Assembly (NCBI RefSeq): GCF_902686445.1
Contig: NC_062213.1
Span: forward strand, 40,746,741 to 40,810,740
Origin: Sciurus carolinensis
Taxonomy: Eukaryota > Chordata > Mammalia > Rodentia > Sciuridae
Direction of reading: 5' to 3'
DNA: 64,000 nt
Part shown: piece by piece, positions 19,260 to 31,195 of the stretch
Numbering within the stretch: position 1 is the stretch's first letter
How the letters are laid out: every line of letters begins with the position of its first letter
Notes under the pieces: model-generated
Databases searched by the model: none
The model's input: only the letters and a program-made list of their open reading frames with translations
Told to the model about the DNA's origin: nothing
Position numbers and translations under genes: made by a program

Positions 19260-22200
19260 ATCTCTCAATAATAATATTGAATGTAAATGGCCAAAACTCA
19301 TTAAACAAAAGACAGCCTGGCAGACTGGATTAAAAAAGAAAACCAACAATATGCTGTCTCCAACATACTCACCTCACAGGCACAGACATCCATCCACAGA
19401 CTGAAGGTAAAAGGATGGGAAAAAACATTCACATGGATCTCACAAACAAGCTGGGGTTTCTATTCTTATACCAGATAAAGTGAACTTCAAGTCAAAGTTA
19501 AACAGAAGTGACAAAGAAGGTTATTTTGTTCTACTTAAGGGAATTATGCAACAACAAGAAATAAAAATTCTAAATATTTATGCCTTAAACAATGGAGCAT
19601 CTATGTACATTGAACAAATCCTTTGCATCATCAAGAATCAAACCGACAACAACACAATACTGGATAACCTTAACATGCCTCTCTCATCACTGAATTGATC
19701 TTCCAAACAAAAACTAAATAAAGAAGTTACATAACTAAGAAATACAATTAATACTTTAGACTTAACAGACATATATAGAATATTTCTTCTGTCAATGACT
19801 GAATACAACTTTCTTGTCAGCAGCACATGGATAATATCCTAAAATAGATTGTATTTCAGGCCACAAAGCAACTCTTAACAAATAAAGAAAATGGAGATTA
19901 TGCTTTGCATTCTACCAGATTATAATGAAGTGAAATTAGAAATCAGTGATAAGATAAAAAAATAGAAGGTACTCTACAACCTGGAGACTAAATACTAAAT
20001 ACTGAATGATGAATGGATAGCAGAATAAATCAATGGTGAAATAAAAAAAATGCATAGAAGTAAATGATAATAGTGATTCAACATATCAAAATCTCTGGGA
20101 CACTATAAAGACCGTTTTAAGAGGAAAGTTCATTTCATTGGACTCATTCATTAGAAGAACAGAAAGACACCAAATAATCTGACATTACATCTCAAGGCCC
20201 TAGAAAAAGAAGAACAAATAAACACCAAAATTAGTAGAAGACAGGAAATAATTAAAATCAGAGTAGAAATCAATGAAATTGAAATTTTAAAAATTCAAAA
20301 AATCAATGAAACAAAAAGTTGGTCTTTGAATAAATCAATAAAAACAAAATTGATAAACTCTTAGCCAAGCTAACCAAAAGAAATAGAGAAAATCTCAAAT
20401 TATTAAAATTCATGATAAAAAAGGAAATATTACCACAAACATTACTGAAATACAGAAGATATCACAAATTAATTTGAAAATTTATACTCCAATAGATTCA
20501 AAAATCTTGAAGACATTGACAAATTTCTAGAGACACATGACCTACCAATATTGAACCAGAAGGATATAGAAAATTTAAACAGATCAATTTCAAGTGATGA
20601 AATTGAAGATACTATCAAAAGTCTTACTGTCAAAGAAAAACCCAAGACTGGATAGATTCTCAACTGAGTTCTGCCAGACATTTAAAGAAGAACTAACACC
20701 AATACTCCTCAAGTTATTCCATGAAATAGAAGAGGAAGGAACCTTTCCAAACCCATTATGTGAAGTTTGTGTCTCCCTAATAAAAACCAGACAAAGGCAC
20801 ATTAAGGAAAGAAAACTTCAGAACAATATCCTTGATGAACACAGATGCAAACATTCTTAATAAAATACTGGTAAATCCCATATGAAAACACATTAAAAAG
20901 GTAGTGTACTATGGTCAAGTGGGTTTTATCCTGGGTTGGCTCAACATACGGAAATCAATAATTGTAATTCACCACATTAATAGATTTACAGACAAGAATT
21001 GCATGATTATGGGCTGGGGAGATAGCTCAGTTGGTAGAGTGCTCGCCTCTCAAGCACAAGGCCCTGAGTTTGATCCCCAGCACCGCAAAAAAAAAAAAAA
21101 AAAAAAAAAAAAAAGAATTGTATGATTATCTCAATAGATGCAGAAAAAACAGTTGACAAAATACAGCATCCATTTATGTTTAAAACAATAGAAGAACTAG
21201 AGATGGTAGGAACACACCTCAACATTATAAAAGCTGTATACAACAAACCAAAGGCCAACATCATTCTAAATGGAGAAAAACTGAATTTTCTCTAAAAACT
21301 GGAACAAGACAGATGCCCTCTTTCATTTCTTCTTTTCAACATAGTCCTTGAAACTCTAGCCAGAGCAATCAGGCTAAAGAAAGAAAGGGATACGAATAAG
21401 AAAAGAAGAACTCAGATTATCTTTTTGCCAATGACATGATCCTATATTTAGAAGATCCCCCCCAAAAGAAAAAACTCCACCAGAAAACTTCTAGAACTCA
21501 TAAAGGAATTCAGCAAAGTAGCATGATACAAAATTAATACCCATAAATCAGTTGCATTCCTATACATAAATGATGAATCAGTTGAAAGAGAAATTCACAA
21601 TAGCCTAAAACAAACAATTAAACAAACAAACAAACAAAAAACCCCCAACAAAACCCTTTGGGAATAAATCTAAGAAAAGAGGAGAAAGATCTCTACAATA
21701 AAAATTATAGAACACTTAACAAAGAAATTGAAGAAGACCTTAGAAGGTGGAATGATCTCCCATACTCTTGGATAGGAAGAATAAATATTGTCAAAATGGC
21801 CATAAAGCACTGTATAGACAATGCAATTCTTATTAAAATCCCATTGATAGTCTTTGTAGAAATATAAAGAGCAGTCATGAAATTCATTTGGAAAAATAAG
21901 AGACTCAGAATAGCCAAAGCAGTCCTCAGAAAAGTGAAGCAGGAGGTATCACAATACCAGACCCTTAAATTATACTATAGAACTATAATAACAAAAACAG
22001 CATAGTGTTGACACCAAAATAGGCATGAAGACTGAGGGAATAGAGTAGAAGACACAGCGATAAATCCACAAGTATATTATTCTCTCATACTAGATAAAGA
22101 TGGCAGAAACTTACATTGGAGAAAAGATAGCCTCTTCAACAAATGGTGCTGGGAAAACTGGAAATCCATATGGACCAGGATGAATTTGAACCCTTACCTC

Positions 22201-23165
22201 TCACCCTGAATAAACTCAACTCGAAGTAGACCAAATACCTAGGTATTAGACCAGAAACCCTACACCAACTAGAAGAAAATGTAGGCCCAACTCTTCATCA
22301 TGTTGACTTAGGTACAAACTTCCTCAACAAGACACCTAGAGTGCAAGACATAAAATAAAAAAATCAATAAATGGGATGGTTTAAAACTAAAAAGCTTCTT
22401 CACAGCAAAGGAAACAATCAAGAGTGTGGTGACAGTGCAGAATGGGGAAAATAATCTTTGCCACCCACATCTCAGAGAAGGGTTTAATTTCCAGGGGATA
22501 CAAAGAACTAAAAAAGCTTAACACCAAAAAACAAAACAAAACAAAACAAAAAAAAACCCTACCAAAAAACCAATCAATAAATGGGCAAGTGAACTAAACA
22601 GACACTTCTCAAAAGAAGAAATATGAATGACCAACAAATATATGAAAAAATGTTCAACATCTCTAGCAATTAGAGAAATGCAAATTAAAACTACACTGAG
22701 ATTCCATCTCACATCAGTCAGAATGGCAATTATCAAGAATATAAGTAGCAAAAAAAAAAAAAAAAAGAGCATAAGTAGCAATTAATGTTGGCAAGGATGT
22801 GGTGAGAAGGGTATACTCATACATTGTTGATGGGACCGCGAATTAGTGTCACCTCTCTGGAAAGCAGTATGGAGATTCTTCAAAAAACTAGGAATGGAAC
22901 CACCATTTGACCCAGTTATATCACTCCTTGGTATATATCCAGAGGATTTAAAATCAGCATACTACAGTGACCCTGCCATATCAATATTTATAAGCAGCTC
23001 AGCTCACAATAGCTAAGCTATGGAACCAACCTAGGTACCCTTTAACAGATGAATGGATAAAGAAAATGTGGTATGTATACAGAATAGAATGTTACTCAGC
23101 TGTAAAGAATGACTTTATAACATTTGCAGGTAAGTGGATGAACCTAGAGACTATCATGCTAGTGA
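19260..23165 (+). pseudogene. Decayed L1 ORF2 (older L1)
   Basis: Endonuclease, reverse transcriptase and C-terminal regions can be followed in order, for example 'ctctcaataataatattgaa' at the start and the FADD region near 21420. They are spread over all three frames with many stops. It is interrupted by the ID SINE at 21011. Confidence 0.85.
20994..21129 (+). mobile_element. ID SINE inside L1 ORF2 relic
   Basis: Body 21011-21085 (gggctggggagatagctcag) followed by a long poly(A). It is flanked by a 17-bp duplication, aagaattg[c/t]atgattat, at 20994-21010 and 21113-21129 with one mismatch. Confidence 0.95.
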
Positions 23166-23670
23166 AATAAGCCAGTTCCCCAAAAACAAAGGTTGAATGT
23201 TTTCACTGATATGTGGATGGCTAAACCACAACAAGGTGGGGGCGGGGAGTGTGGAGTAGAGGAATAGAAGTTCAGTGGATTATACAAAGGGAATGAAGGG
23301 AAGGGAGGGGAGATAAGAATGTTCTTATGTACATGTGTGAATACACCACAGTGAATCTCAACATTGTGTATATCCATAAGACTGGGATCCTAATTAGAAT
23401 AAGATATATCCTATGCTTGTATGAATATATCAAAATAAATTCTAGTGTTATGTGTAAGTAAAAAGAACATATAAAAATAGCTAACCCCCTCAATATCATT
23501 TCATGTCTTCTGTCCACATTAATGTAACCCCTTTTGTCTTTGCCCAGGAACATATACTTTTGGTAGTCATTTTCTAAACAGGAAATTCTTAAATCATTTT
23601 TGAATTATATAACTCTTTGAAAACTATAGACAATTCCCAGAAAAATGAATAAGTGTGCATACATTAAAAT

Positions 23671-23765
23671 ATTGTAAACAGGGCTGGGGATATAGCTCAG
23701 TTGGTATAGCTCAATTGGTAGAGTGCTTGCCTTGCATGCACAAGGCCCTGGGTTCAATCCCCAGC

Positions 23766-23808
<43 letters not shown>

Positions 23809-23817
23809 TGTAAACAG
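23671..23817 (+). mobile_element. ID SINE with duplicated A-box region and (CA)n tail
   Basis: The body starts at 23681. The stretch tatagctcagttgg (23691-23704) is repeated in tandem as tatagctcaattgg (23705-23718). The tail is a pure (AC)n microsatellite (about 23767-23806) instead of poly(A). Flanked by attgtaaacag on both sides (23671-23681, 23807-23817). Confidence 0.92.
23767..23806. repeat. (AC)n microsatellite
   Basis: About 20 perfect AC units forming the tail of the ID SINE. Confidence 0.95.
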
Positions 23818-24309
23818 TTTACCGTCTTTGTAGATGGTAACCCCATGTTCCCCCTCCCAAGCTGAGGCAGAGACATGTCATGGAACCTTAGGGAAGCATC
23901 CCTGCTTTGATCAGACCCACAGTTCGAAGTGCTTTTGTTCCCATCAATCACTGTGTGTTGCTTCTTCCTCAAGGAGGGAATACGATAGTTTCTGTTTATG
24001 TTATCTGTGAGGTCCTTTCTCAGTTTACTCAAACCTTGCATTTTCTTCCACCTAGCTCCAGGTCAGGTGCTGTCTAGTATTGTTCTGTAATTCTTTCCTG
24101 TTGGAAGTTTATCCCAACTGAATTTTAGGAGTGCTTCCTGCTGGCTCCCATGGTCTCTGTAAACACCTCGTCACTAGATAGCCATGTGGCTCTTGGTTGA
24201 TTTTCCTTTCTGAAGACTCAGTTTAGTGGTAAGCACACAGGCTTCCAGGAAGCTGGACCTGGTTCAATGTCCAGCTCTGTGGTTGCATGCCTTTGAGTAG
24301 GTTTGTCTC

Positions 24310-24765
24310 TTTTCTTTTTAAGTTGAGATATAATTCACATACCACGAAATTTGCCATTTAAAAAATGTATAGTTTAGTAAATTTTACTGTATTCCTAGTG
24401 TTGGGGAGCCCTCATCATTTTTCAGCACCCAGCAATGAAGGCCCAGTGTCTATTAGCAGTCACTCCTCACTTGCATGTCCCTGGAAACCACTTCTCTACA
24501 TTTTTTCTCAATGAATTTGCCAATTCTTTTTTAAAAAATTGTTCTTTTTAGTTATATTTCATATAAACAGGATCATAGGAATCTCTGACTTCTTTCCTTT
24601 AGCATAATATCTTCAAGGCTCATTTATGTTATAGTGTATATCAATACTTTCTTCTTTTTTTTGATGGAATAATATTCTGTTTTATGGCTATGCCACATTT
24701 TGTTTATTCATTCATCGGTCTACAGAATGGGCAAGTTTTTTTTAACCTTGTGTGTTTCTGTTTCT
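24310..24765 (-). mobile_element. Ancient L1 (L1M-type) 3' end
   Basis: Shows the old mammalian L1 pattern in antisense: 'gagatataattcacatacca', 'tagcataatatcttcaaggc' and 'tatgccacattttgtttatt'. Confidence 0.7.
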
Positions 24766-24839
24766 TCAAATACCAATTGAGGTATATTATGATTGTATCT
24801 CATAGGTTCTTAAAAATATTTACAATATCCATCCAAGTA

Positions 24840-25010
24840 AAGTGGTACTGAGCCTGACACAGAGTAAGCACTCAATGTGTAAGTGCTCTCGCTACGATAA
24901 TATGGCTCACTGTTTCCTCCATTACATACGTATTAAGGGAGGGAGGCTGTGTCTTTCTATCTTTAGTGCCTGGCACATGGTAGGCAGCATACAAATGTTT
25001 GTTGATTTAA
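24840..25010 (+). mobile_element. MIR/L2-like tails
   Basis: Two phrases of the 'tgcctggcacatggtaggca' type, near 24845 and 24968, typical of MIR or L2 3' parts. Confidence 0.4.
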
Positions 25011-25254
25011 ACATTTAAGAAATTTAAACTGTTTAAGAAAACCTTAAGTTTTTTGAGGGAAGAGACAGAATTTCCAAACTCTTACACCTTTGGTTCTGGT
25101 TACACAGTAGGTACTTAAAAATATATTTATTAGATGATGCAAGTTTATTTAGAAAATGTGAAAAAGCTATAAGTTATAAAAATTCTATGGTGAAATATAT
25201 GATATAAACTGATAATTATTTTCTGTTGAATTTTGGTCCAGGTCCAGGTGGTCT

Positions 25255-25360
25255 ATACCACGGATTTTCAACTCGTGTGTGGATCAGAATCACATGGGGT
25301 ACTTGACAAAAAGAGGCCGGGTCCTAACCTCCTTGAATGAGCCCAGGTCTCTGTGTTCTT
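25255..25360 (+). mobile_element. MER5-like hAT DNA transposon fragment
   Basis: 'gtggatcagaatcacatggg' followed by 'cctaacctccttgaatgagc' matches the pattern of non-autonomous hAT-Charlie MER5 elements. Confidence 0.55.
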
Positions 25361-26914
25361 TCTTGGTGCTCCAGGTCTTTCTGAAACAGCATATCATGTG
25401 AACCAGCAGTGTATAGTTAGGTTTTCTTAAAATGTATTCATCTGTAAGTAGCCCTTTGAAGACCCCACAGGTGAAGAGTCCACAGGCATATGAATCAGGA
25501 GAAAGCAGCATGACTGGGAGTGGACAGGGGATTTCTTGGGACTCTTGAGTTTTCTTCCCACTTCTTTGATGTATGTGAGGAAACTGTGTCACAAGACTGC
25601 TTCCTCACATTTTTCCTACTCACCCCATCCCCACCCCAGTGGGGTTTCTATTCTACAAATAGAAACCACAGGTGCCTATAACTACCCCAGAAGAGAAACT
25701 GAGAGGAATGCAATGAGTTTTTAATGTTTGTCTCCATTTTTGAACACTTGAAAAATAGGCCATTCATAGTCTTTCCCATATAATTAAGAACTCCTTCAGT
25801 ACCATTAGCAAGTTATTAGCAGTGACATGGAACTAAGTATGTGTGTTGTAATCTTCCCCCAAATAAAGGGAATAACTTTTAACAGCCCTGAAAGATGTCT
25901 CCAACTGAATTGGGTCAACTTTTATTCTTTGTGGGAGTGGTTTCCTGCATTGAGAGACACTTTGTTGATTCATTCAATATTTATTAAGCACCTTTTGTAT
26001 TCTAAGCAATAAATGAAACATGTCCTACTGGTAGTCTTGAATTGGGGTATTTGTTTTCCACTGGGCACTTGGTAAATGTGTTGTTTTCTCTTTTAAGAAT
26101 CCCTTACTGCCTAAGAGTGAACTCTTTGGTAAGCCCCAGGCTTGGGCTCAAGGTCTGTCTCACTTTTTCCTAACTCCCAAAGGAAACAGCACACAGGATG
26201 TCCGCAGAGTAACCTCTGCTGTTCTGTGCTTTTGTAGGGAGTTATTGCAAAGATAAATAATGCTCTTTTGCATAAATCTACTCAGTACTCTTTAGGGATC
26301 TGGTGGGTTTTAGTTATAGTTTGCATTCTCTTCTTACACATAATCAATATATGTTTTCTGATCCAGCATTTATTCATTCATTCATTCCAGTATAGTGGTT
26401 AAGTGTGTAAAGCTTTAGAATGCCAAGTAGAAGTTTCAAAACACTAAAAATATACCTGTCATACAAATAAAGAATGAATGTATCATAGACTTAATCAGCT
26501 CTGTAATAAGGGAAACAGCAGGATGGTAAACCTGGTTCAAAGGATTACTGTTGAGACAGAAGTATCTATAGTCACTGAAGGAAAAAAATACTGAAAAAAG
26601 ATTGCTAAATCAGATACAAAATGACTCATTTCCTAGACCCCAAGAAAACTAACCTTTACAGTTATCTTTCTCACTGGAGGGAATCTCATTTGCATTGCTA
26701 CAGGTCAAGAATCATTTTAATCACTCTGTTTTCAGATTAACATCCGCCCTCACAGAGTAGCTGAATATCTTAATTCATGGTAGAGATTGAATCAATAAGG
26801 TAACCCCTCCCCTAGAGAATGGCATAATTCTGAAGTGGCTCCATTAGGCAATGTTCTAGTATGACATTGAAAAGATGGGCAGCTATCCTCTTGCTTGTTT
26901 CCGTGTTGTGGATA
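25361..26914. other. Unique sequence, no gene seen
   Basis: No conserved coding pattern, splice-bounded frame or repeat family was recognised. Confidence 0.45.
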
Positions 26915-27110
26915 TTGCTTGGATTTCAACCCTGGTTCCCATTCTCACTAGCTCTGATCTTGTCCAAGTTACTTCTCTAAGTTTCAGTTACCTCCTGTCT
27001 AAGGAGAGAGAACAATAACACTATGGTGAGGGTCAATGAGCTGATTTCTGTGAAGAGAACAATAGTACCCGGCATATGGTAAGTGCTCAGTAAGGCTTAG
27101 TTACTATTTT
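26915..27110 (+). mobile_element. MIR SINE
   Basis: Typical MIR order: 'tttcaaccctggttcccatt', 'cttgtccaagttacttctct', and the end 'catatggtaagtgctcagta'. Confidence 0.7.
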
Positions 27111-27770
27111 TCTGGGCATCAGGCTAGGCTATAGGTGATCAGGGGAAGGGTTTGTGTTCCCCATATCCTGGCTTTGAAAGGGAGAGAGTTGTGACTGTTA
27201 GGCCATCATAGAGTTGGTTCTAATGTCCAGAGGGAGTTCATGTCACTTAGGACCTACAGAGAACTATTAGCTCCAGCCTGTGGTTGGGGTGGCTATAGGA
27301 GGTCCAGAGTAGAACCTTGATGGAGGTAAAGGTGGGAGCCCATGTGAAAGAAACCAGAGGTGGGACAAATGGAAAAGAAGAGCTGAAGCTCTGATGTCAC
27401 TCGTAGGCAGAGACTATTGAGCTCACAGACGTTTGAGCTACTTCTTCCCTTCCCTTCACTCCTTCCTGCCTCTTATCTCTTGAGGGCACTATTGCATGTA
27501 TCAGGTTTTCTTTTAGTACATTTCTACTTTGCAGAGTTGAATGTGACATAGTCCCTACCCTCAAGGAGTTCACAGACTAGCAGAGGAACAAATGTGACCA
27601 AATCACAATGGTACATATGCAGAGTGCTGTGCAGCACATGTGAGATGTCTGCACTAGTGGTACTTTTTACCCCCTCAAGTTTGTTCTAGCAGCTGGTGGG
27701 CCTGGGAAGGATCATAGAAATATACCAGTGAGCTTATGAATACATTAGTAGAACAATAGGGATTGGTGGA

Positions 27771-28192
27771 TATTATGATTTGAATTGTGTTCCCCAAGAA
27801 ATATGATGAAGTCCTATTTCCCAGTTCCCCAGAATAACTGTATTCGAACTAGGGTCATTGTGGATATAATTAGTTAAGAGAGTGGTCACTAAATACAATA
27901 TAATTAGCATCCTCATAGGAAGAAGGAAATTTGGAAATAGATGTGCACAGATGGAAGATTATATGAAGACACATAAGAAGACTGTCATGTGAATGTGGAG
28001 ATGGAGATTATGCTGCCACATATAAGGAGTGCTGGGGACCACCAGAGGCTGGAAGAGGCAAGGAAGTGTCTTCTATTAGAGACATTGGAGGGAGCACGTC
28101 TCTGCTGACACTTTGATTTTGGGCTTCTAGCCTCCAGAAATAGCCAACTACTTTCTGTTACTCTGGCATGGCAGACTTCAGAAACTAACATT
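27771..28192 (+). mobile_element. MLT1-type solo LTR
   Basis: Begins tattatgatttgaattgtgt, has the 'ctgctgacactttgattttg' and 'ggcttctagcctccagaaat' blocks and ends 'gaaactaacatt'. The flanking 5-bp repeat gtgga (27766-27770, 28193-28197) fits an ERVL-type integration. Confidence 0.82.
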
Positions 28193-28490
28193 GTGGAAAA
28201 GGGAAAAACAGCAGGGAATGTAGGAGTTCCTACAGAACCTGAGACATAAGATAGCTTTTCTTGGAGGCAATGTTATTTATATTGTTTCAGAATTTGCTTA
28301 AAAAGTTGCAGAATAGGAAAGCACTGATGGAAGATACTGATATGATTTTCAATGTACTACTGACATAGTTCTATTCTTGAATAGTTTGGTTGAAGAGAAA
28401 AACCCATGAGACTAAAATGACACCCCTAGATAATATGCACTAAAAGCCTATGATGATCCACATTATTCCAAATGCTTGATAAGGTTTGGT

Positions 28491-28711
28491 TCATTTAATC
28501 CTTTTTTTTTTTTTTTTCTGGTATCAGGGATTGAACCTAGGGGCACTTTACCACTGAGCTACCTTCCCAGCTCTTTTTATTTTTTATTTTGAGTCAGGCT
28601 TTCACTAAGTTGCTGAAGCTGGCCTCGAAATTGCAATCCTCCTGCCTCAGCCTCTTGAGTTGCTGAGATTAGAGATGTGTGCCACTGTGCTCAAGTCATT
28701 TAATCCTTTTT
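28491..28711 (-). mobile_element. Composite ID + B1-like SINE with 16-bp TSD
   Basis: Poly(T), then antisense ID ('attgaacctaggggcacttt'), a T/A linker and antisense B1-like monomer ('tcctcctgcctcagcctctt'). Flanked by exact tcatttaatccttttt at 28491-28506 and 28696-28711. This is the B1-dID arrangement. Confidence 0.92.
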
Positions 28712-28714
28712 AAC

Positions 28715-28890
28715 AACTCACAGGAGTTAGGTATCAATACTATTGCCATGTTACATATGGAGAAACTGAGGTATGGAGAGTTTAAGTTACTTTCCCAAGG
28801 TCACAGATAGTAATAGTGCTGGGATTTAAAACCAGAAAGTCTAGTTCCAGAGCTTGTGCTCTTAGCTGTGACAGTGTCTCATTACTTGCC
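28715..28890 (-). mobile_element. MIR SINE, antisense
   Basis: 'ggagaaactgaggtatggag' and 'cccaaggtcacagatagtaa' are the antisense MIR core. Confidence 0.75.
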
Positions 28891-29675
28891 CTCTCACACT
28901 GATTCCTTAACACAAAACCCTTTTTGGAAAATAGGGAAACTGAAAAGCCTGAAGCAGGTCAAGAAGTAGAGGCAGGGTGAATTAAAAAACTGTGAGACAC
29001 TCATATTATTGTTTATGTCACATGTCACACTTATAAGTGGTTATTTTCAAGTTTGATGTTTGCTCCTTGACATTGAATCATAGAACTTTCAGGCTGGTGG
29101 AGATGGTACAGATTTTTCAATTTAATGATTTTTCAAACTTCGGAAAACTTCTCTCAGGCCTATGGGAGAGGGCCCTGGAGTCCTCAGGACTCCCACTTGC
29201 ACTCCTGTCCTGACTTAACCCTACTGACTCTGACTTTCATCTGTTTTGCATTGGATTTCTGCATAAGATTTAACTTAAAGAGCAGAAGGATGATATTTTA
29301 AAATTGAAATTGTTTCTTTCTTTTCTTTTCATTTTTGGTCCTAGTGCTTCCTTATACCCTGGGCCCTTTATGAGCATAACTTCAATGAGCATGACATTCT
29401 ATGGTCATTGCTTAAGAGAAGGGTGACTCTGAGAAAGCAGTGACAAAGAAAGGACAGTCCTAGATTCTAAATTTCAAAAGCCTATGCTTCTGAAAGGGCA
29501 GATTCCTGTGTGTGGGTTAGAGTTTGATAAGTGAGGAAGAATAGGTCTCTCAAAGCTGTAATAGTGGGAAAGATGTAGGGGGAGTAAATAAGAAAGGAGG
29601 TCCTGGGTCTTGGATGAGGAACTAGGTTCCAGGAGGTGCAGAGTTGGCATCAAGAGGCCTTTAGGCCTTGATTTC

Positions 29676-30965
29676 ACAATACTAATTATACTATAGAATT
29701 ATAGTAACAAAACACACATGATACTGGCATAAAAACAGATACATAGACCAGTGATACAGAAGACAGATAAACCCATACAAATGCAGTCATCTGAACATTG
29801 ACAAAGATGCCCAAAGCATACATTGGAGAAAAGACAGCCTTTTAAACAAATGGTGCTGGGAAAACTGGTTATCCATATGTAGAAGAATGAGAATAGATCA
29901 TTATTTCTCATCCTGCACAAAAAATCAACTCAAATTGATCAGAAGACCTGGAAATTAGGCCAGAAACTATGTGACTCTTGGAAGAAAACAGGGTCAGCAC
30001 TCCAACATGCAGGCACAAGCAATGACAATTGGATCCCTAATGCTCAGAAAATAATGCCAAAAGTTAATAAATAGGATGGCATCAAATTAAAAACCTTCTG
30101 TACAACGAAGGGAACAATTAAGAATTTGAAGAGAGAACCTATAGAATGGGAGAAAATACTTGCTATGTACTCTTCTGATGAGAATTAATATCCAGAATAT
30201 ATAAAGAACTCAAAAAACTTAACACCAAAAAACCCAGATAATCCAGTTAATAAATGGGCAAATAATCTGATCAGATATTTCTTAAGAACTACAAATGGCC
30301 AACAAATACATAAAAAGTTCAACATCATTAGTAGTGAGGAAAATGCAGATCAAAACTGTACTCATATTTCATCTCACTGTAGTCAGAATTACAGTCATCA
30401 AGAATACGAACAATAATAAGTGCTGGAGAGGATGTGGGGGAAAGGAAACACTATTATGTTGTTGGTGGGATTGTAAATTAGTGCAACCACTATGGAAATC
30501 AATAAGGCGTTTCTTTAAAAGACTAGGCATGGAACCATGACTTACCTATTCCACTCTTCAGTATTTATCTTAAAGATTAGTCAGTACACTATAGCAATAC
30601 ATGCATACCCATATTTATAGCAGCACAATTCACAATAGCCAAACTATGGGATCAGCTTAGGTGTCTGTCAATGGATGAATGGATAAAGAAAATGTGGCGT
30701 ATATACACAATTGAGTTTACTTAGCCATAAAGGAGAAAAGTGAAATTATATCATTTGCAGGAAAATGGATGGAAATTGAGAACATGTTAAATCAAATAAA
30801 CCAAACTCAGAAGATCAGTGGTCATATATTTCTTCTCATATATGAAATTAGAGAGGAAAAAGGAAAAGAAAGGTGGGGGGATCTCATGGAAATCAAAGGG
30901 AGATCAGTAGAGGGAAGGGACCAGGGGGAGGTAGGGGAGAAGTGATGGGGAGTAATATTGTCCAA

Positions 30966-31005
<40 letters not shown>

Positions 31006-31195
31006 TTTTTTGGCAGTGCTGGGGATTGAATCCAGGGTCTTGTGCTTACAAGGCAAACACTCTACCAACTGAGCTATCTCCCCAGCCCCAAATTATATTT
31101 TTATAATGTGTGTGTGTAGGAATATGTAGCAACAAATTCCACCATTATGTACAACTGTAATGCACTAATGAAAATTATGGATAAAAAGAGAACTT
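29676..31195 (+). mobile_element. 5'-truncated older L1 with ID SINE inside
   Basis: Covers the ORF2 C-terminal part ('aatggtgctgggaaaactgg', with the cysteine-motif region near 30420-30470) and an older 3'UTR. The G-rich 3'UTR (30870-30950) lacks TTAGGG units. An antisense ID SINE interrupts the 3'UTR. Confidence 0.85.
30962..31096 (-). mobile_element. ID SINE (antisense) with (AC)n tail in L1 3'UTR
   Basis: An (AC)n run, then 'tgctggggattgaatccagg' and 'ccaactgagctatctcccca', the reverse complement of an ID SINE. Flanks 'ccaaatttta' and 'ccaaattata' are a probable diverged target-site duplication. Confidence 0.9.

Larger units (their letters stand above)
16235..23478 (+). mobile_element. 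Near-full-length, decayed older L1
   Basis: Begins with 'gaggaagatggtgagtagag', matching the usual mammalian L1 5' start. It continues through a long 5'UTR (to about 18150), an ORF1 relic, an ORF2 relic and an older-type 3'UTR ending near 23478. It has been hit by ID SINEs at 17395 and 21011 and by a small L1 3' piece at about 18466. Frames are broken throughout. The 3'UTR is G/A-rich (23235-23315) but has no TTAGGG units. No clear target-site duplication was found. Confidence 0.85.

Noticed and set aside
23760..23810. CRISPR-like or satellite array
   Set aside because: Simple (AC)n run with no spacers; eukaryotic context.
23605..24041. Minus-strand frames rich in alternating Cys-Val
   Set aside because: Translation of the (AC)n microsatellite.
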